Position numbers and translations under genes: made by a program. The notes below the pieces were generated by a model, which saw only the letters and a program-made list of their open reading frames with translations, was not told the DNA's origin and did not search any database. This document shows, in pieces, positions 31,011 through 40,536 of a stretch of 64,000 nucleotides of DNA. The DNA comes from Xylanimonas oleitrophica. GTDB lineage: Bacteria > Actinomycetota > Actinomycetes > Actinomycetales > Cellulomonadaceae. Position 1 is the stretch's first letter. Every line of letters begins with the position of its first letter. The DNA lies in contig NZ_QKWH01000013.1 in the NCBI RefSeq assembly GCF_003244315.1, positions 1-64,000 on the forward strand. The letters run 5' to 3'.

Positions 31011-33224
31011 ATGACCACCGCGCCCGTCCCGCCCGCCGTCGACCCCGAGGCCTTCACCGCGGTCGCGCAGGGCCACACGCACGACCCGCACGCCGTCCTC
31101 GGGCCCCATCTGCTGGCGGCCCAGCCCGGAGACGCGGCGTGGGCCGTCGTGCGCGTGCTGCGTCCGCTGGCCGACGAGGTCGTGGTGACCACCGCCGAGG
31201 CCGAGCACCCTGCCGAGCACCGGGCTGCCGGGGTGTGGGAGGCGGTCGTGCCCGCCCTGCTGGACGACGACGGCACGGTCCACGCCCCCGACTACCGGGT
31301 GCGCAGCCGCTACGGCGACGACGTCCAGGTGACCGACGACCCGTACCGGTTCCTGCCCACCGTGGGCGAGATGGACCTGCACCTCATCGGCGAGGGCAGG
31401 CACGAGGAGCTGTGGCGCGTCCTCGGGGCGAACGCCCACCGCTACCCGAGCGTGCTCGGCGAGGTCGACGGCACGTCGTTCGCCGTCTGGGCGCCCAACG
31501 CGCGCGGTGTGCGCGTGGTGGGCGACCACAACCGGTGGACGCCCATCCACCCCATGCGCTCGCTCGGGTCCTCCGGGGTGTGGGAGCTGTTCGTGCCCGG
31601 TGCGGGGGCGGGCACCCGGTACAAGTACGAGATCCTCGGGCCCGACGGCGTCTGGCGGGCCAAGGCGGACCCGCTGGCGCAGGGCACCGAGGTGCCGCCC
31701 GCCACGGCCAGCGTCGTCGTGCGCTCGGAGCACGAGTGGGGCGACGGCGACTGGATGGCCGCCCGTGCGGCGAGCGACCCCCACAACCAGCCCGTGAGCG
31801 TCTACGAGGTGCACCTCGGGTCCTGGCGGCCGGGCCTCGGCTATCGCGAGCTGGCCGACCAGCTCGCGGCGTACGTGGTCGAGCAGGGCTTCACGCACGT
31901 CGAGCTGTTGCCGGTGGCCGAGCACCCCTTCGGCGGGTCCTGGGGGTACCAGGTCACGTCCTACTACGCGCCGACCTCACGCTTCGGCCACCCCGACGAC
32001 TTCCGTCACCTGGTCGACCGTCTCCACCAGGCGGGCGTCGGCGTCATCATCGACTGGGTCCCCGCCCACTTCCCGCGCGACGAGTTCGCCCTCGCCCGGT
32101 TCGACGGCACCCCCCTGTACGAGCACGCCGACCCACGCCGGGGCGAGCAGCCCGACTGGGGCACCTACGTGTTCGACTTCGGCCGGCACGAGGTGCGCAA
32201 CTTCCTCGTCGCCAACGCGACCTTCTGGTTCGAGGAGTTCCACGCCGACGCCCTGCGCGTGGACGCCGTCGCCTCGATGCTCTATCTCGACTACTCCCGC
32301 AAGGACGGTGAGTGGGAGCCCAACGTCCACGGCGGCCGGGAGAACCTCGAGGCGATCGCGTTCCTCCAGGAGGCCAACGCCACCGCCTACCGCCGCTCGC
32401 CCGGCGTCATGATGATCGCCGAGGAGTCCACCGCGTTCCCCGGCGTCACCCGGCCCACCTCGGCGGGCGGCCTCGGGTTCGGCCTCAAGTGGAACATGGG
32501 CTGGATGAACGACTCCCTGCGCTACATGGCGCAGAACCCCATGTACCGCAAGCACCACCACGGGGAGCTCACGTTCTCCCTCGTCTACGCGTTCTCCGAG
32601 CAGTACGTGCTGCCCGTCAGCCACGACGAGGTGGTGCACGGCAAGGGCTCCCTGCTGCGCAAGATGCCCGGCGACCGCTGGCAGCAGCTCGCGGGCGTGC
32701 GGGCCTTCCTCGCGTACATGTGGACCCACCCCGGCAAGCAGCTGCTGTTCATGGGCCAGGAGTTCGCCCAGGACGCCGAGTGGAACGAGGGCGCCGGGCT
32801 CGACTGGTGGCTGCTCGACAACCCCTCGCACGCCGGGGTGCAGCACCTGGTGCGCGACCTCAACGCGCTCTACCGCCGGACGCCCGCCCTGTGGGAGCTG
32901 GACTTCACGCCCGACGGCTTCGAGTGGATCGACGCCGACGACGCCGACCACAACGTGCTCGCCTACCTCCGCAAGGACCGCGAGGGCCGTCCCGTCGTCG
33001 TGGTCGTGAACTTCGCCGGCGTGCCCCACGAGGGCTACCGGCTCGCGCTGCCGGCCGGCGGCACCTGGCGCGAGGCGCTCAACACCGACGCCGAGGCGTA
33101 CGGCGGCTCCGGCGTCGGCAACCTGGGCCAGGTCGCTGCCGAGCCCGTGCCCTGGAAGGGCCGGGACCACTCCGCGACGGTGCGGGTGCCGCCGCTGGGC
33201 GTCCTCGTCCTCGTGCCGGAGTGA
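31011..33224 (+). CDS. glgB: 1,4-alpha-glucan branching enzyme GlgB
   Basis: GlgB moves segments of alpha-1,4-glucan to 6-positions, producing the branch points on which GlgE acts. It has 737 residues. Two N-terminal beta-sandwich (CBM48) domains are followed by a GH13 barrel with D418 in [18 protein letters not shown]471 in [13 protein letters not shown] and D539 in [15 protein letters not shown]. The diagnostic strand [17 protein letters not shown] is present. The ATG at 31011 follows GAAGGGTGAGG. The 201 bases upstream, shared with the divergent small membrane gene, contain no clear promoter. A strong hairpin follows the stop. Confidence 0.95.
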   Translation: MTTAPVPPAVDPEAFTAVAQGHTHDPHAVLGPHLLAAQPGDAAWAVVRVLRPLADEVVVTTAEAEHPAEHRAAGVWEAVVPALLDDDGTVHAPDYRVRSRYGDDVQVTDDPYRFLPTVGEMDLHLIGEGRHEELWRVLGANAHRYPSVLGEVDGTSFAVWAPNARGVRVVGDHNRWTPIHPMRSLGSSGVWELFVPGAGAGTRYKYEILGPDGVWRAKADPLAQGTEVPPATASVVVRSEHEWGDGDWMAARAASDPHNQPVSVYEVHLGSWRPGLGYRELADQLAAYVVEQGFTHVELLPVAEHPFGGSWGYQVTSYYAPTSRFGHPDDFRHLVDRLHQAGVGVIIDWVPAHFPRDEFALARFDGTPLYEHADPRRGEQPDWGTYVFDFGRHEVRNFLVANATFWFEEFHADALRVDAVASMLYLDYSRKDGEWEPNVHGGRENLEAIAFLQEANATAYRRSPGVMMIAEESTAFPGVTRPTSAGGLGFGLKWNMGWMNDSLRYMAQNPMYRKHHHGELTFSLVYAFSEQYVLPVSHDEVVHGKGSLLRKMPGDRWQQLAGVRAFLAYMWTHPGKQLLFMGQEFAQDAEWNEGAGLDWWLLDNPSHAGVQHLVRDLNALYRRTPALWELDFTPDGFEWIDADDADHNVLAYLRKDREGRPVVVVVNFAGVPHEGYRLALPAGGTWREALNTDAEAYGGSGVGNLGQVAAEPVPWKGRDHSATVRVPPLGVLVLVPE

Positions 33225-33237
33225 GGCGCCCGGGGCC

Positions 33238-33268
33238 GGGGGCGCGGCCGTGCGCCGGCCGCGCCCCC
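33238..33268. terminator. Terminator hairpin between convergent glgB and the thioredoxin/TPR gene
   Basis: Perfect 13-base arms (33238-33250 and 33256-33268) with a TGCGC loop lie 14 bases after the glgB stop and 22 bases from the end of the converging gene, suiting termination in both directions. Confidence 0.65.
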
Positions 33269-33290
33269 ACGCCCGTGGGCGCCCAGCGGC

Positions 33291-34247
33291 TCAGTAGAGG
33301 TAGAGGGCGAGCTTCTGGCGGGCCTTGACCACCCGCGGGTCGGTGGCGCCGACCATCTCGAAGTACTCCACCAGCCGGACGCGCAGGCGTTCCTTGGCGT
33401 CGGCGTCCGCGGCCGGCAGCAGCTCCAGGAGACGGTCGAAGGCGTCCTGCACCTTGCCGCCGAGCATGTCCGTGTCGGCCACAGCCAGCTGGGCGTCGAG
33501 GTCGGACGGCGCGTCCGCCGCCGCCGTGCGCACAGCCTGCAGGTCGACGTCACGCGTGCGCAGCAGCAGCCGCACCTGCGCCAGCCCGGCCGACGCCATC
33601 GCGTCCTTGGGGTCCTGGCGCAGCGCCTTCTCGTACGCGGCGACGGCGGCCTCGTAGTCGCCCGTCTCGATGGCGTCGTACGCCTCCTGGTGCAGCGGGG
33701 GCAGCTCGGGCTCGGGCTCCGCCTCGGGAGCGCCAGCCTCGGTGGCTCCGGCCGACCCGGCTCCCTGCACCGGTGCCCGCCCGGTGACGCCGTTCTGCTC
33801 CGCGGCGGCCAGCACCTGGTCCAGCACCGCCCGCACCTGCTCCTCCGACGCCGCACCGGCGAACAGCGGCAGCGGCTGGCCCTGCAGCACCGCCACCACC
33901 GTGGGCACGCCCTCGACCCGGAAGGCCGCGGCGATCTGCGGGTGCGCCTGTGCGTCGACGCGACCCAGCAGGAACCGCCCCGCGTACTCGTCCGCGAGCC
34001 GCCCCAGCAGCGTGCCCAGCTCGGAGTTGGCCTGGTCGGTGGGGATCCACAGGAGCACGACGACCGGGTACGTCGCCGAGTCCTGCACCACCTGCGGGAA
34101 GTTCTCGTCCGTCAGGTCCAGCACGTACCCGCCGGCGGCAGGCGCCCCGCCCGGCTCTCCCGGGGGCGGGGACTGCGGACGCTGGAGCGCGGACAGGTCC
34201 ACCGCGCCGCGCGCGGCGAAGCTCGGCTGAGGATTCGGGTTGCTCAT
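33291..34247 (-). CDS. Thioredoxin-fold/TPR co-chaperone-like protein (CnoX/YbbN type) without active-site cysteines
   Basis: This is a 318-residue cytoplasmic protein. After a Pro-rich N-terminus, residues about 50-160 form a thioredoxin fold (YPVVVLLWIPTDQANSELG, then RFLLGRVDAQAHPQIAAAFRVEGVPTV split over two strands). Where thioredoxins have CxxC this has PTDQ, and the protein contains no cysteine. The C-terminal half from about 205 has TPR helices (AYDAIETGDYEAAVAAYEKALRQDP). This is the architecture of CnoX/YbbN, which holds chlorine-damaged or unfolded proteins for GroEL. Lack of Cys argues for a chaperone-type rather than redox role, an inference. The ATG at 34247 follows a GGGGGG stretch. 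Confidence 0.75.
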   Translation of the reverse strand: MSNPNPQPSFAARGAVDLSALQRPQSPPPGEPGGAPAAGGYVLDLTDENFPQVVQDSATYPVVVLLWIPTDQANSELGTLLGRLADEYAGRFLLGRVDAQAHPQIAAAFRVEGVPTVVAVLQGQPLPLFAGAASEEQVRAVLDQVLAAAEQNGVTGRAPVQGAGSAGATEAGAPEAEPEPELPPLHQEAYDAIETGDYEAAVAAYEKALRQDPKDAMASAGLAQVRLLLRTRDVDLQAVRTAAADAPSDLDAQLAVADTDMLGGKVQDAFDRLLELLPAADADAKERLRVRLVEYFEMVGATDPRVVKARQKLALYLY

Positions 34248-34304
34248 GCCCCCCATCCTAGGAAGCCCCGGAGCGCTCAGGCTCATCGCGGAGGCCGTGC
34301 GGGC

Positions 34305-35336
34305 TCACTGCGAGACGGACGTCTGCACGTGCGTCCAACCGAGCAGCTTCACCGTCTGGTCCGAGCCCTGCGGCGGCACGTACAGCGCCACCATGTCCGA
34401 GTAGCCGTTGACGAGCTTGTTGGTGGGAGCGGCGCCCTCGAGCAGCGCCTCACCGGAGCGTCCCTCGGGCGGGGCGACCTTGACGCCGGCGGGCGCCTCC
34501 ATCGTCTCGACCATGTCGAGCGACACCATGACCATGCCGCCGCCGTCTGCCGTGCGCACCGCCTTGACGGGGGTGTCCGGGGTGAGCGCCACGCTGTAGG
34601 AGTACGACCCGTTCGCGCCGTCCTTCTGCAGCTCCTGGGTCTGCGCCTGCACGTTCTCCTTGAGGAACTTGCGGAACAGGTCCTCGTCGGAGGACTCGAA
34701 CGTCGGCGCGAACGGCGACTCGTCGCCGGACGTGGCCAGCTCCGCGTACTGCCCCGCCACGTCCTGCGGCGAGACGAGCAGGGACGCGTCGTCGGGCGCG
34801 AGCTCCTCGCTGCCGAGCTCCGGCGCCGCGAACGACGGCAGGGTCACGCCCGGCCGCAGCTGCACCCAGCCCCAGAGCTTGTAGGGCTCGCGTGCGGAGG
34901 CCTGCTCGAGCGCCAGCAGCCGGGGCGCCTGCAGGTCCTCGCCCGCCTCCGTGACGGCGAAGGCGGTGCGCGGCCACGTGTCGCTCGCCGGGACGATCAG
35001 CGCCTGGTACTCGGTCTGCAGGTTGGTGACCAGGTCGGCGTTGCCGCGCAGCTGGGCGACCCTGAGCTGGCTCGTGCGGACCGCGAGCGCCGGGCCGGTC
35101 AGGCGCTGGTCGAGCACCCCCGCGTCTCCGCTCTCGGACGCCTGGGCGAGCGTCGTGTTCATCGCCTCCAGGACGCGGTTCTCCTGGTCCGCCGACAGCG
35201 CCGGTCCGGTGGCGGCGGCGTCGGGGTTGGGCGTAGGGACGTCTTCAGCGCAGCCGGCCAGAGCCAGCGCCGCCAAGACCCCCAGAGCGGCCGTGCGCGC
35301 GGCGGGGCGGGTGCGGCGGAACGGGTGGGCGGTCAT
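34305..35336 (-). CDS. Lipoprotein of unknown function, coupled to a membrane protein
   Basis: This is a 343-residue protein with a lipoprotein signal ending in the lipobox LALAGC (modified Cys about residue 29), so it should be anchored outside the membrane. The mature part has no motif I recognise. It contains two similar-sized alpha/beta-looking halves with ALALEQASAREPYKLWGWVQL-like segments. It resembles uncharacterised actinobacterial lipoproteins that sit next to a DivIVA-like gene. Its ATG overlaps the stop of the upstream membrane-protein gene in an ATGA, so the two are made together and may form one complex. The role is unknown; envelope maintenance is a guess from context. Confidence 0.7.
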   Translation of the reverse strand: MTAHPFRRTRPAARTAALGVLAALALAGCAEDVPTPNPDAAATGPALSADQENRVLEAMNTTLAQASESGDAGVLDQRLTGPALAVRTSQLRVAQLRGNADLVTNLQTEYQALIVPASDTWPRTAFAVTEAGEDLQAPRLLALEQASAREPYKLWGWVQLRPGVTLPSFAAPELGSEELAPDDASLLVSPQDVAGQYAELATSGDESPFAPTFESSDEDLFRKFLKENVQAQTQELQKDGANGSYSYSVALTPDTPVKAVRTADGGGMVMVSLDMVETMEAPAGVKVAPPEGRSGEALLEGAAPTNKLVNGYSDMVALYVPPQGSDQTVKLLGWTHVQTSVSQ

Positions 35337-36898
35337 CGCGCACCTCCTTCAGGATCGTGGTCGTTCTCGTTCTCGGTGACGGGCCACCGGCTGCCCGCGG
35401 ACGGCGTCGACGGCGTGCTCTGCGAGCCCGCGCCGGCGTCGAAACCCCACGTCTCGCGCCACGCCGCCGCACGGCCGGCCCGGGTGGTGGGAGCGGGCGG
35501 GGCCTGGTCCGCGGCCGGGTCGCCGGACGGCCGCTGGCCCACCACCGGGATGGACCCGGTGAGGGCACGCAACCGGCCCGTGAGGCCCGTGGCCTGCTGC
35601 GGCTCGGAGGCACGGCGGGCCTCCTCCAGGGCGCGCAGCTCGCGCCGGGTCCGGACCGCGGGGACACCGCCCGGGGCCGTGGTGGTCTGCGGCGGCGCCG
35701 GTGGCGCCGACGGCTCAGCCGCCGGGGCCTCCCGGCGCAGCGCGGCACGACGGCGCGACGGCACCGGCGCTGCTCCGGCGTCCGGGCCGGCGGTCTCCGC
35801 GGAAGGCGTGGACGGCGTGGGCGCGAACCGGGCACCGCGGCGGCGAGCGCCCGGCGTCGGGACGGGCTCCGCGTGCCCGGCAGCGTGCTCGGGCGCAGGG
35901 TCCGACAGGCCGGTGCCTGCGCCGTCGCCGGCGCTCGTCTCGGCGGCCACCGGCACGGACGCGGACCGCGAGGCCCACGGCAGGGCCCCTGGACCGCCCG
36001 CCTCCGCGGACGGGCGGGTCTCGCCGGCGGGCGAGGCCCCCGAGTCGCCTGCCGAGGCGCCGCCGGTGCCGTTCGCGGTGTCGCCCGTGGGAGCGGCCGC
36101 GCCTCGGCCCTCACCGCGGCCGCGCCGTCCGTTGCGCGGGCCGTCGGAGTCACCGTGACCCGCGGCGCCCCCGCGGGTCCGGCGCCGGCGGTCGAGGAAC
36201 AGCAGCACGAGTCCCGCCAGCACCAGCACGACGCCGGTCACGACGCCCGGCCACAGCCAGGGCGTGGAGGCGGCGCGCGGCCAGGTGAGCTCCACGGTGG
36301 GCGCCTGCGCGCCCTCGCCGACTCCCGCGGCCAGGAGGGACCAGCGACCGGGACGGTCGTCCCAGCGCAGCGTCGCCGAGCCCTCGCCGCTGACCTCCGC
36401 GACCCACATGTCGTTACCCGCCGGGTCGACGCCGACGACAGGTGCGGCCTCCGCCGGGGTCTCCCCCTCGGCCGGCTGCTCCTCCGCCGGAGCCTCCCCC
36501 TCGGCGGGCGCCTCGCCCTCGGCCGGCTGCTCGTCCGCGGGCGCCTCGCCCTCGGCGTCCTGGACGCCGCCCTGCGCGCGCGTGGCCAGGGTCTGCCAGT
36601 CGGCCAGCCCCGTCACGCGCGTCGCCGCGTCCTCGCCGACCCATCCGGCGACGTCGACGTCGCGCCCGACGGCGAGCGTCACGCGGCCGCCGTCAGGCAC
36701 CCGCGCGGACACGGTCACGTCGGCCGCGACGAGCTCGAGCACGCCCGGGTCGGTGAGCACGAGCGTGCCGTCACCGGTGGGGGTGGCGGTCGCCACCACG
36801 GTGTCGGGCTCTCGCCAGACGGTGGCCGAGGCGACCCCGAGGCCGGCGGACACCAGACCCAGCACGATCAGGACGGCCCCGAGCAATCTACGCAGCAC
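35333..36898 (-). CDS. Membrane protein with extracellular domain and Ala/Pro/Glu repeats
   Basis: This is a 521-residue protein of unknown function. An N-terminal membrane segment (AVLIVLGLVSAGLGVASATVW) leads to an extracellular region with beta-rich sequence and a tandem PAEGEAPAEEQ-type repeat at residues about 114-150. A second membrane segment (PGVVTGVVLVLAGLVLLFLD) follows, then RRRR as a stop-transfer signal, and a long cytoplasmic tail rich in Ala, Pro, Arg and Ser. The GTG at 36898 is preceded by GGAAGGGAAA. It is first in a coupled pair with the lipoprotein gene and divergent from the DivIVA-like gene. A shared envelope or polar-growth role is possible but not shown by sequence. 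Confidence 0.65.
   Translation of the reverse strand: MLRRLLGAVLIVLGLVSAGLGVASATVWREPDTVVATATPTGDGTLVLTDPGVLELVAADVTVSARVPDGGRVTLAVGRDVDVAGWVGEDAATRVTGLADWQTLATRAQGGVQDAEGEAPADEQPAEGEAPAEGEAPAEEQPAEGETPAEAAPVVGVDPAGNDMWVAEVSGEGSATLRWDDRPGRWSLLAAGVGEGAQAPTVELTWPRAASTPWLWPGVVTGVVLVLAGLVLLFLDRRRRTRGGAAGHGDSDGPRNGRRGRGEGRGAAAPTGDTANGTGGASAGDSGASPAGETRPSAEAGGPGALPWASRSASVPVAAETSAGDGAGTGLSDPAPEHAAGHAEPVPTPGARRRGARFAPTPSTPSAETAGPDAGAAPVPSRRRAALRREAPAAEPSAPPAPPQTTTAPGGVPAVRTRRELRALEEARRASEPQQATGLTGRLRALTGSIPVVGQRPSGDPAADQAPPAPTTRAGRAAAWRETWGFDAGAGSQSTPSTPSAGSRWPVTENENDHDPEGGAR
36447..36557 (-). repeat. In-frame repeats encoding Ala/Pro/Glu units
   Basis: Imperfect copies built on GCCTC(G/C)CCCTCGGC and GGCTGCTC encode alternating EGEAPA and EEQPA units in the extracellular part of the membrane protein. 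They keep the frame and likely form an extended spacer. Confidence 0.65.
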
Positions 36899-37135
36899 CG
36901 ACTGTTTCCCTTCCGGTTGGCGCGCACGAACGACATCCCAGGATAGGGACGACACGCGGGTCCAGGCCCGCCGACGGCGCGGTCCGACCGCCCTCTCGCA
37001 CCCTGCGGACCGGATCTGCACCATCCCTTCACCACGGCCGTCTCGCGGCGCGCTACCCGCCGAACCGGTCGCCACGGGCTCGCGAACCACCGCGGAAGGC
37101 CGTGTCCACCGGTGTCGGCACCGGGTGACGGCCAC

Positions 37136-37141
37136 TATCCT
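37136..37141 (+). promoter_or_regulatory. -10 element of the coiled-coil gene
   Basis: TATCCT lies 42 bases before the GTG start, leaving a short leader that contains CGGAGG. No good -35 was found at the expected place. Confidence 0.35.
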
Positions 37142-37183
37142 GGCGCGAGCCGAACTCCCCTGCCGACCCCCGGAGGTCCCGCC

Positions 37184-38677
37184 GTGTCCGACGAGCGCAC
37201 GCTCTTCCCGATCACCATGCGCGGGTACGACCGTGCCCAGGTGGAGAACCAGCTGGCCCGCCTGGAGCAGGCTCTCGACGAGGCGCGCCGCCACGTGGAG
37301 GCGTCCGACTCCCGGGCCATGCAGCTGCAGTCCGAGCTGGCCGAGGCGCAGCGCCTCCTGCGCGAGCAGGACCGCCCCACGTACTCGGGCCTGGGCTCGC
37401 GGATCGAGCAGCTGCTGCGCTCCGCAGAGGAGCAGTCCACCGACGTGCTCCAGCAGGCCAACCAGCAGTCGGCCGACGTCATGGCCCGCGCCAAGCTCTC
37501 CGCCGGTCAGGTCCGTGCGCGCGCCGAGGCCGAGGTGTCGGAGATGCTCGCGAGCGCCCGCCGCGAGGCCGAGGAGATCCGCACGACGACGGCGGCCGAG
37601 GCCGAGGGCACCCTCCTGGCGGCCCAGCGCCGGGCCGAGGAGCTGATCGGTTCCGCCGAGCGCGAGGCGGCCCTGATCACCAGCACCCTGCAGACCGAGG
37701 AGTCGGAGCGCCGCGCCAGCCTGGAGCGCGAGCTCGGCGTGCTGCGCTCGACGACGGAGCGCGAGGTCACCGAGCTGCGCCTGGCCACGGAGCGCGACAC
37801 CGCCCAGCTGCGCGCCCAGGCGGCGGCCGAGGCCGCCACGCTGCGCCAGGAGGCCGAGCAGGAGGCCAACGACCTGCTGGAGTCGACGCGCCGCGAGGCC
37901 GCGCGGATCATCGCCGAGGCCAAGCACCAGGCGACCGAGGCGGCCCACACCGCTGCGACCGAGCTCGAGGAGCTGCGCGAGGCCGCGCGCCGCACGCTGG
38001 CCGACGCCGAGCTCGAGGTCGCGCAGCGCCGCGAGGAGGTCGAGCGCGAGGCCGCCGAGCGGCACGCCGCGGCCAAGGCCGAGACGGACCGGCTCGTGCG
38101 CACGGCCGAGGAGCACGCCGCCGAGGCCGAGAAGCGCGTGGCCGTGGCCCTGCAGCAGGCCGAGAAGGTGCGGGCGGAGTCCGACCAGTACGTCAAGGAG
38201 CTCGTGGCCGAGAGCCGCCGCTCCGCGGACCGCATCGTGGCCGAGGCCCGCGCCTTCGCCGAGCAGACCGTCAGCGACGCCCGCATCGAGGCGGAGCAGC
38301 AGCGCACCGCCGCCCAGCGTCAGTTCGAGGACCTCTCGCGCAAGCAGGAGTCCATCAACACCTACCTGGACGAGCTGCGCGGCCTGCTCGGTGCCGAGAA
38401 GTCGGCGGACGAGGTCGAGGCCACGGCGTCACAGCCCGTCGGAGCCGTCCAGGCCCCGGCGTCGGGCGAGACCGCGGCCGCCGAGCAGCCCTCGGCCCGC
38501 AAGCCGAAGCGCTCGTCGGGCACCAGCAGCACGCCGGCTCAGGCCGCGCGCGCCGCGGCGCCGCGCCGCACGCCGGCCGAGGAGGCCGACGAGACCGCTG
38601 AGACGCCGGCCGACCAGGTGGCAGGCGAGACGGTGGCAGGCGAGACGGGCGAGGCCGAGGAGCCGGCCAAGGCCTGA
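37184..38677 (+). CDS. DivIVA/Scy-like coiled-coil protein
   Basis: This is a 497-residue protein. The first 40 residues (LFPITMRGYDRAQVENQLARL) are the DivIVA N-terminal motif that binds curved membrane. Residues about 45-415 are almost continuous coiled coil rich in Ala, Glu, Arg and Gln with heptad and longer periodicities. The last 80 residues are a disordered Ala/Pro/Thr/Glu-rich tail. The layout resembles the Scy/FilP and Wag31 proteins that organise polar growth and cell shape in actinobacteria. It is too long to be the main Wag31. The GTG at 37184 has GGAGG 7 bases upstream. It is divergent from the membrane-protein/lipoprotein pair. Confidence 0.8.
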   Translation: MSDERTLFPITMRGYDRAQVENQLARLEQALDEARRHVEASDSRAMQLQSELAEAQRLLREQDRPTYSGLGSRIEQLLRSAEEQSTDVLQQANQQSADVMARAKLSAGQVRARAEAEVSEMLASARREAEEIRTTTAAEAEGTLLAAQRRAEELIGSAEREAALITSTLQTEESERRASLERELGVLRSTTEREVTELRLATERDTAQLRAQAAAEAATLRQEAEQEANDLLESTRREAARIIAEAKHQATEAAHTAATELEELREAARRTLADAELEVAQRREEVEREAAERHAAAKAETDRLVRTAEEHAAEAEKRVAVALQQAEKVRAESDQYVKELVAESRRSADRIVAEARAFAEQTVSDARIEAEQQRTAAQRQFEDLSRKQESINTYLDELRGLLGAEKSADEVEATASQPVGAVQAPASGETAAAEQPSARKPKRSSGTSSTPAQAARAAAPRRTPAEEADETAETPADQVAGETVAGETGEAEEPAKA

Positions 38678-38697
38678 CCGGCGACCGTCTGACTGCC

Positions 38698-38734
38698 GGC
38701 GCGCGCAGCCGGGGGTCATCCCCGACCGCGCGCC
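38698..38734 (+). terminator. First of two hairpins downstream of the coiled-coil gene
   Basis: GGCGCGCG (38698-38705) pairs with CGCGCGCC (38727-38734), and an inner GGGG/CCCC pair lies within. It starts 21 bases after the stop codon. Confidence 0.4.
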
Positions 38735-38746
38735 CAGGTCCGTCCC

Positions 38747-38779
38747 GCAGGGCGGTGCTGCCACGGCAGCACCGCCTGC
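38747..38779. terminator. Second hairpin between convergent genes
   Basis: GCAGGGCGGTGCTG pairs with CAGCACCGCCTGC apart from one bulged G, around a CCACGG loop. It lies between the coiled-coil gene and the converging hydrolase gene. Confidence 0.5.
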
Positions 38780-38838
38780 GGCGTCTCGGAGGCCCCTTGA
38801 CCGGGCGCCGGCCCGGTCCGCGCCTGGTGTCAGTGCAC

Positions 38839-39636
38839 CTAGCCGCCGTGGACGACGTGCCGGTGCAGCAGGGCCAGGGAGCCCGCCACCGTCGCCGGGT
38901 CCTCCAGCGCGCTGAGGTGACCGGCACCGGGCACCACCGTCAGGGCACCGTCGGCCGCGGCGTGCGCCATGTGCTCCGCCTCGGCGAGCGGCGTCACCGT
39001 GTCCTCCGCACCGACGACGACGGCCACGGGCCCGTCGAACCGCTCCAGCACCGCGGTGCGGTCCGGCCGGTCCGCCATCGCCCGCTGTGCCCACGCGAGG
39101 GCAGCCGGGGACTGGCCTCGGACCCAGCCCTCCAGGACGGGCAGCAGGCCACGACGCTGCGCGAGGCTCGTCTCGCCGAGCAGCACCGCCGGCATGCCGA
39201 GCACCGGGTCGACGGTCTGGCTGGACTCGAGGTCGTGCGCCACGCGCAACCGGTTCGCCCGCGCCTCGGGCGTGTCCGCCGTCGACTTGGAGTCCACGAG
39301 ACCCAGCCCCGCGACGAAGCCCGGGTGCCGCTCGGCGAGGGCCAGCGCCACGTAGCCGCCCATCGACATGCCGACGACGACGGCGGACGCGATGCCCTGC
39401 GCGCGCAGCGAGCGGTGCACCGCCTCCGCCGCCAGGCCGAGGTCCGGGGCGAGCCCGCCGAGGTCGCTGTGCCCCTGGCCCGGCAGGTCCACCGCGACGG
39501 CACGCAGCCGCGCCGGCAGCCGCTCGGCGAGCGGTCCCCACACCCGGTGGTCGACCGGGAACGCGTGCAGCAGCACCAGCGGCACACCGTCGCCGTCGTG
39601 CAGCTCGTGCAGGGCCAGGGTCGGCTGGGGGGTCAT
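38839..39636 (-). CDS. Alpha/beta-fold hydrolase
   Basis: This is a 265-residue cytoplasmic hydrolase. The oxyanion segment is LLHAFPVDHRVWGPL, the nucleophile elbow is VVGMSMGGYVAL (Ser), the acid is in VVVGAEDTVTP, and the histidine is in PGAGHLSALEDP. The order and spacing match small esterase/lactonase-like enzymes such as 3-oxoadipate enol-lactonase relatives. No substrate can be named. The ATG at 39636 follows CGGAGGA. A second hydrolase gene lies 114 bases upstream on the same strand, separated by a short tandem repeat. Confidence 0.82.
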   Translation of the reverse strand: MTPQPTLALHELHDGDGVPLVLLHAFPVDHRVWGPLAERLPARLRAVAVDLPGQGHSDLGGLAPDLGLAAEAVHRSLRAQGIASAVVVGMSMGGYVALALAERHPGFVAGLGLVDSKSTADTPEARANRLRVAHDLESSQTVDPVLGMPAVLLGETSLAQRRGLLPVLEGWVRGQSPAALAWAQRAMADRPDRTAVLERFDGPVAVVVGAEDTVTPLAEAEHMAHAAADGALTVVPGAGHLSALEDPATVAGSLALLHRHVVHGG

Positions 39637-39694
39637 CGTCGTCCTCCGTGTCGGCTGGTCGTCCGGGGCTGGGCCCGTGGGGGTCTCCTCGTGC

Positions 39695-39731
39695 GGTGTC
39701 GTCCTTGGTGGTGTCGTCTTTGGTGGTGTCG
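39695..39731. repeat. 15-bp tandem repeat between hydrolase genes
   Basis: GGTGTCGTCCTTGGT is followed directly by GGTGTCGTCTTTGGT and then by a partial copy GGTGTCG. The repeat occupies the gap between the two hydrolase genes. No function is apparent. Confidence 0.75.
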
Positions 39732-39750
39732 CGCTGACCGCGGCAGGGCC

Positions 39751-40503
39751 TCAGCCCGCCGTGGGCGACGGCGCCGTGCCCACCTCGCCGTCCCACGTCG
39801 TCGGCAGCGGCGCGTGCCCGGGCAGCACGTGGCCGACGATCTCGTCGAGCACGCGCCGCACGGCCGGCTCCCCCACCCACAGGTGCTTGGCGCCGTCGAC
39901 GCCGATCACCTCGGCCTGCGGCACGCGCGCGAACCGCCGGCGGGCCTCGTCGGGCTGCAGGTAGTCGTCGAGCTCCGGCACCAGCACCACGAGGGGCTTG
40001 CCGAGCTGCGCCCACCGGTCGAGGTCCTCGTCCGTGGCGCGGTGCAGCGGCGGGGAGAGCAGGATCGCGCCCTCGATCGACGGGTCCCCGCCGTGCTTGA
40101 GGATCAGCTCCGTGCCGAACGACCAGCCCACCAGCCAGGGCCGGGGCAGGCCGTGGAACTCGGCGAACTCGATGGCCGCGGCCACGTCGTAGCGCTCGGC
40201 CTCACCGCCGTCGAACTGCCCCTCCGAGGTGCCGCGGGGCGAGGAGGTGCCACGGGTGTTGAACCGGAGCACGGCCAGGTCGGCCAGGGCCGGCAGGCGC
40301 CAGGCTGCCTTGCGGTAGACGTGCGAGTCCATGAAGCCGCCGTGCGTGGGCAGCGGGTGGAACGTCACGAGCGTCGCGGCCGGGTCCTTCTCCGCCGGCA
40401 GGGCGAGCTCTCCGACGAGCGTCAGCCCGTCGGCGGTGTGCAGCTCGATCTCCTCGCGGCGGGCCGGGAGCACGGTGAGGGAACGGATCTGGTGCGTGGT
40501 CAT
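39751..40503 (-). CDS. Alpha/beta-fold hydrolase, dienelactone hydrolase/peptidase-like
   Basis: This is a 250-residue protein with THPLPTHGG-like FHPLPTHGGFMDSHVYRKA near the oxyanion loop, RFNTRGTSSPRG, and the nucleophile elbow LVGWSFGTEL (Ser). Probable acid and base residues lie in VPELDDYLQP and GAKHLW. This pattern is seen in alpha/beta hydrolases conserved in actinobacteria and related to COG2945. The substrate is unknown. The ATG at 40503 is chosen because GGGAGG lies just upstream. It is followed on the same strand by another hydrolase and preceded by a small zinc-ribbon protein gene; the three could share a transcript. Confidence 0.8.
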   Translation of the reverse strand: MTTHQIRSLTVLPARREEIELHTADGLTLVGELALPAEKDPAATLVTFHPLPTHGGFMDSHVYRKAAWRLPALADLAVLRFNTRGTSSPRGTSEGQFDGGEAERYDVAAAIEFAEFHGLPRPWLVGWSFGTELILKHGGDPSIEGAILLSPPLHRATDEDLDRWAQLGKPLVVLVPELDDYLQPDEARRRFARVPQAEVIGVDGAKHLWVGEPAVRRVLDEIVGHVLPGHAPLPTTWDGEVGTAPSPTAG

Positions 40504-40536
40504 CGCCTCCCACCCTAGAGCGCGGGGCCGCACCGT

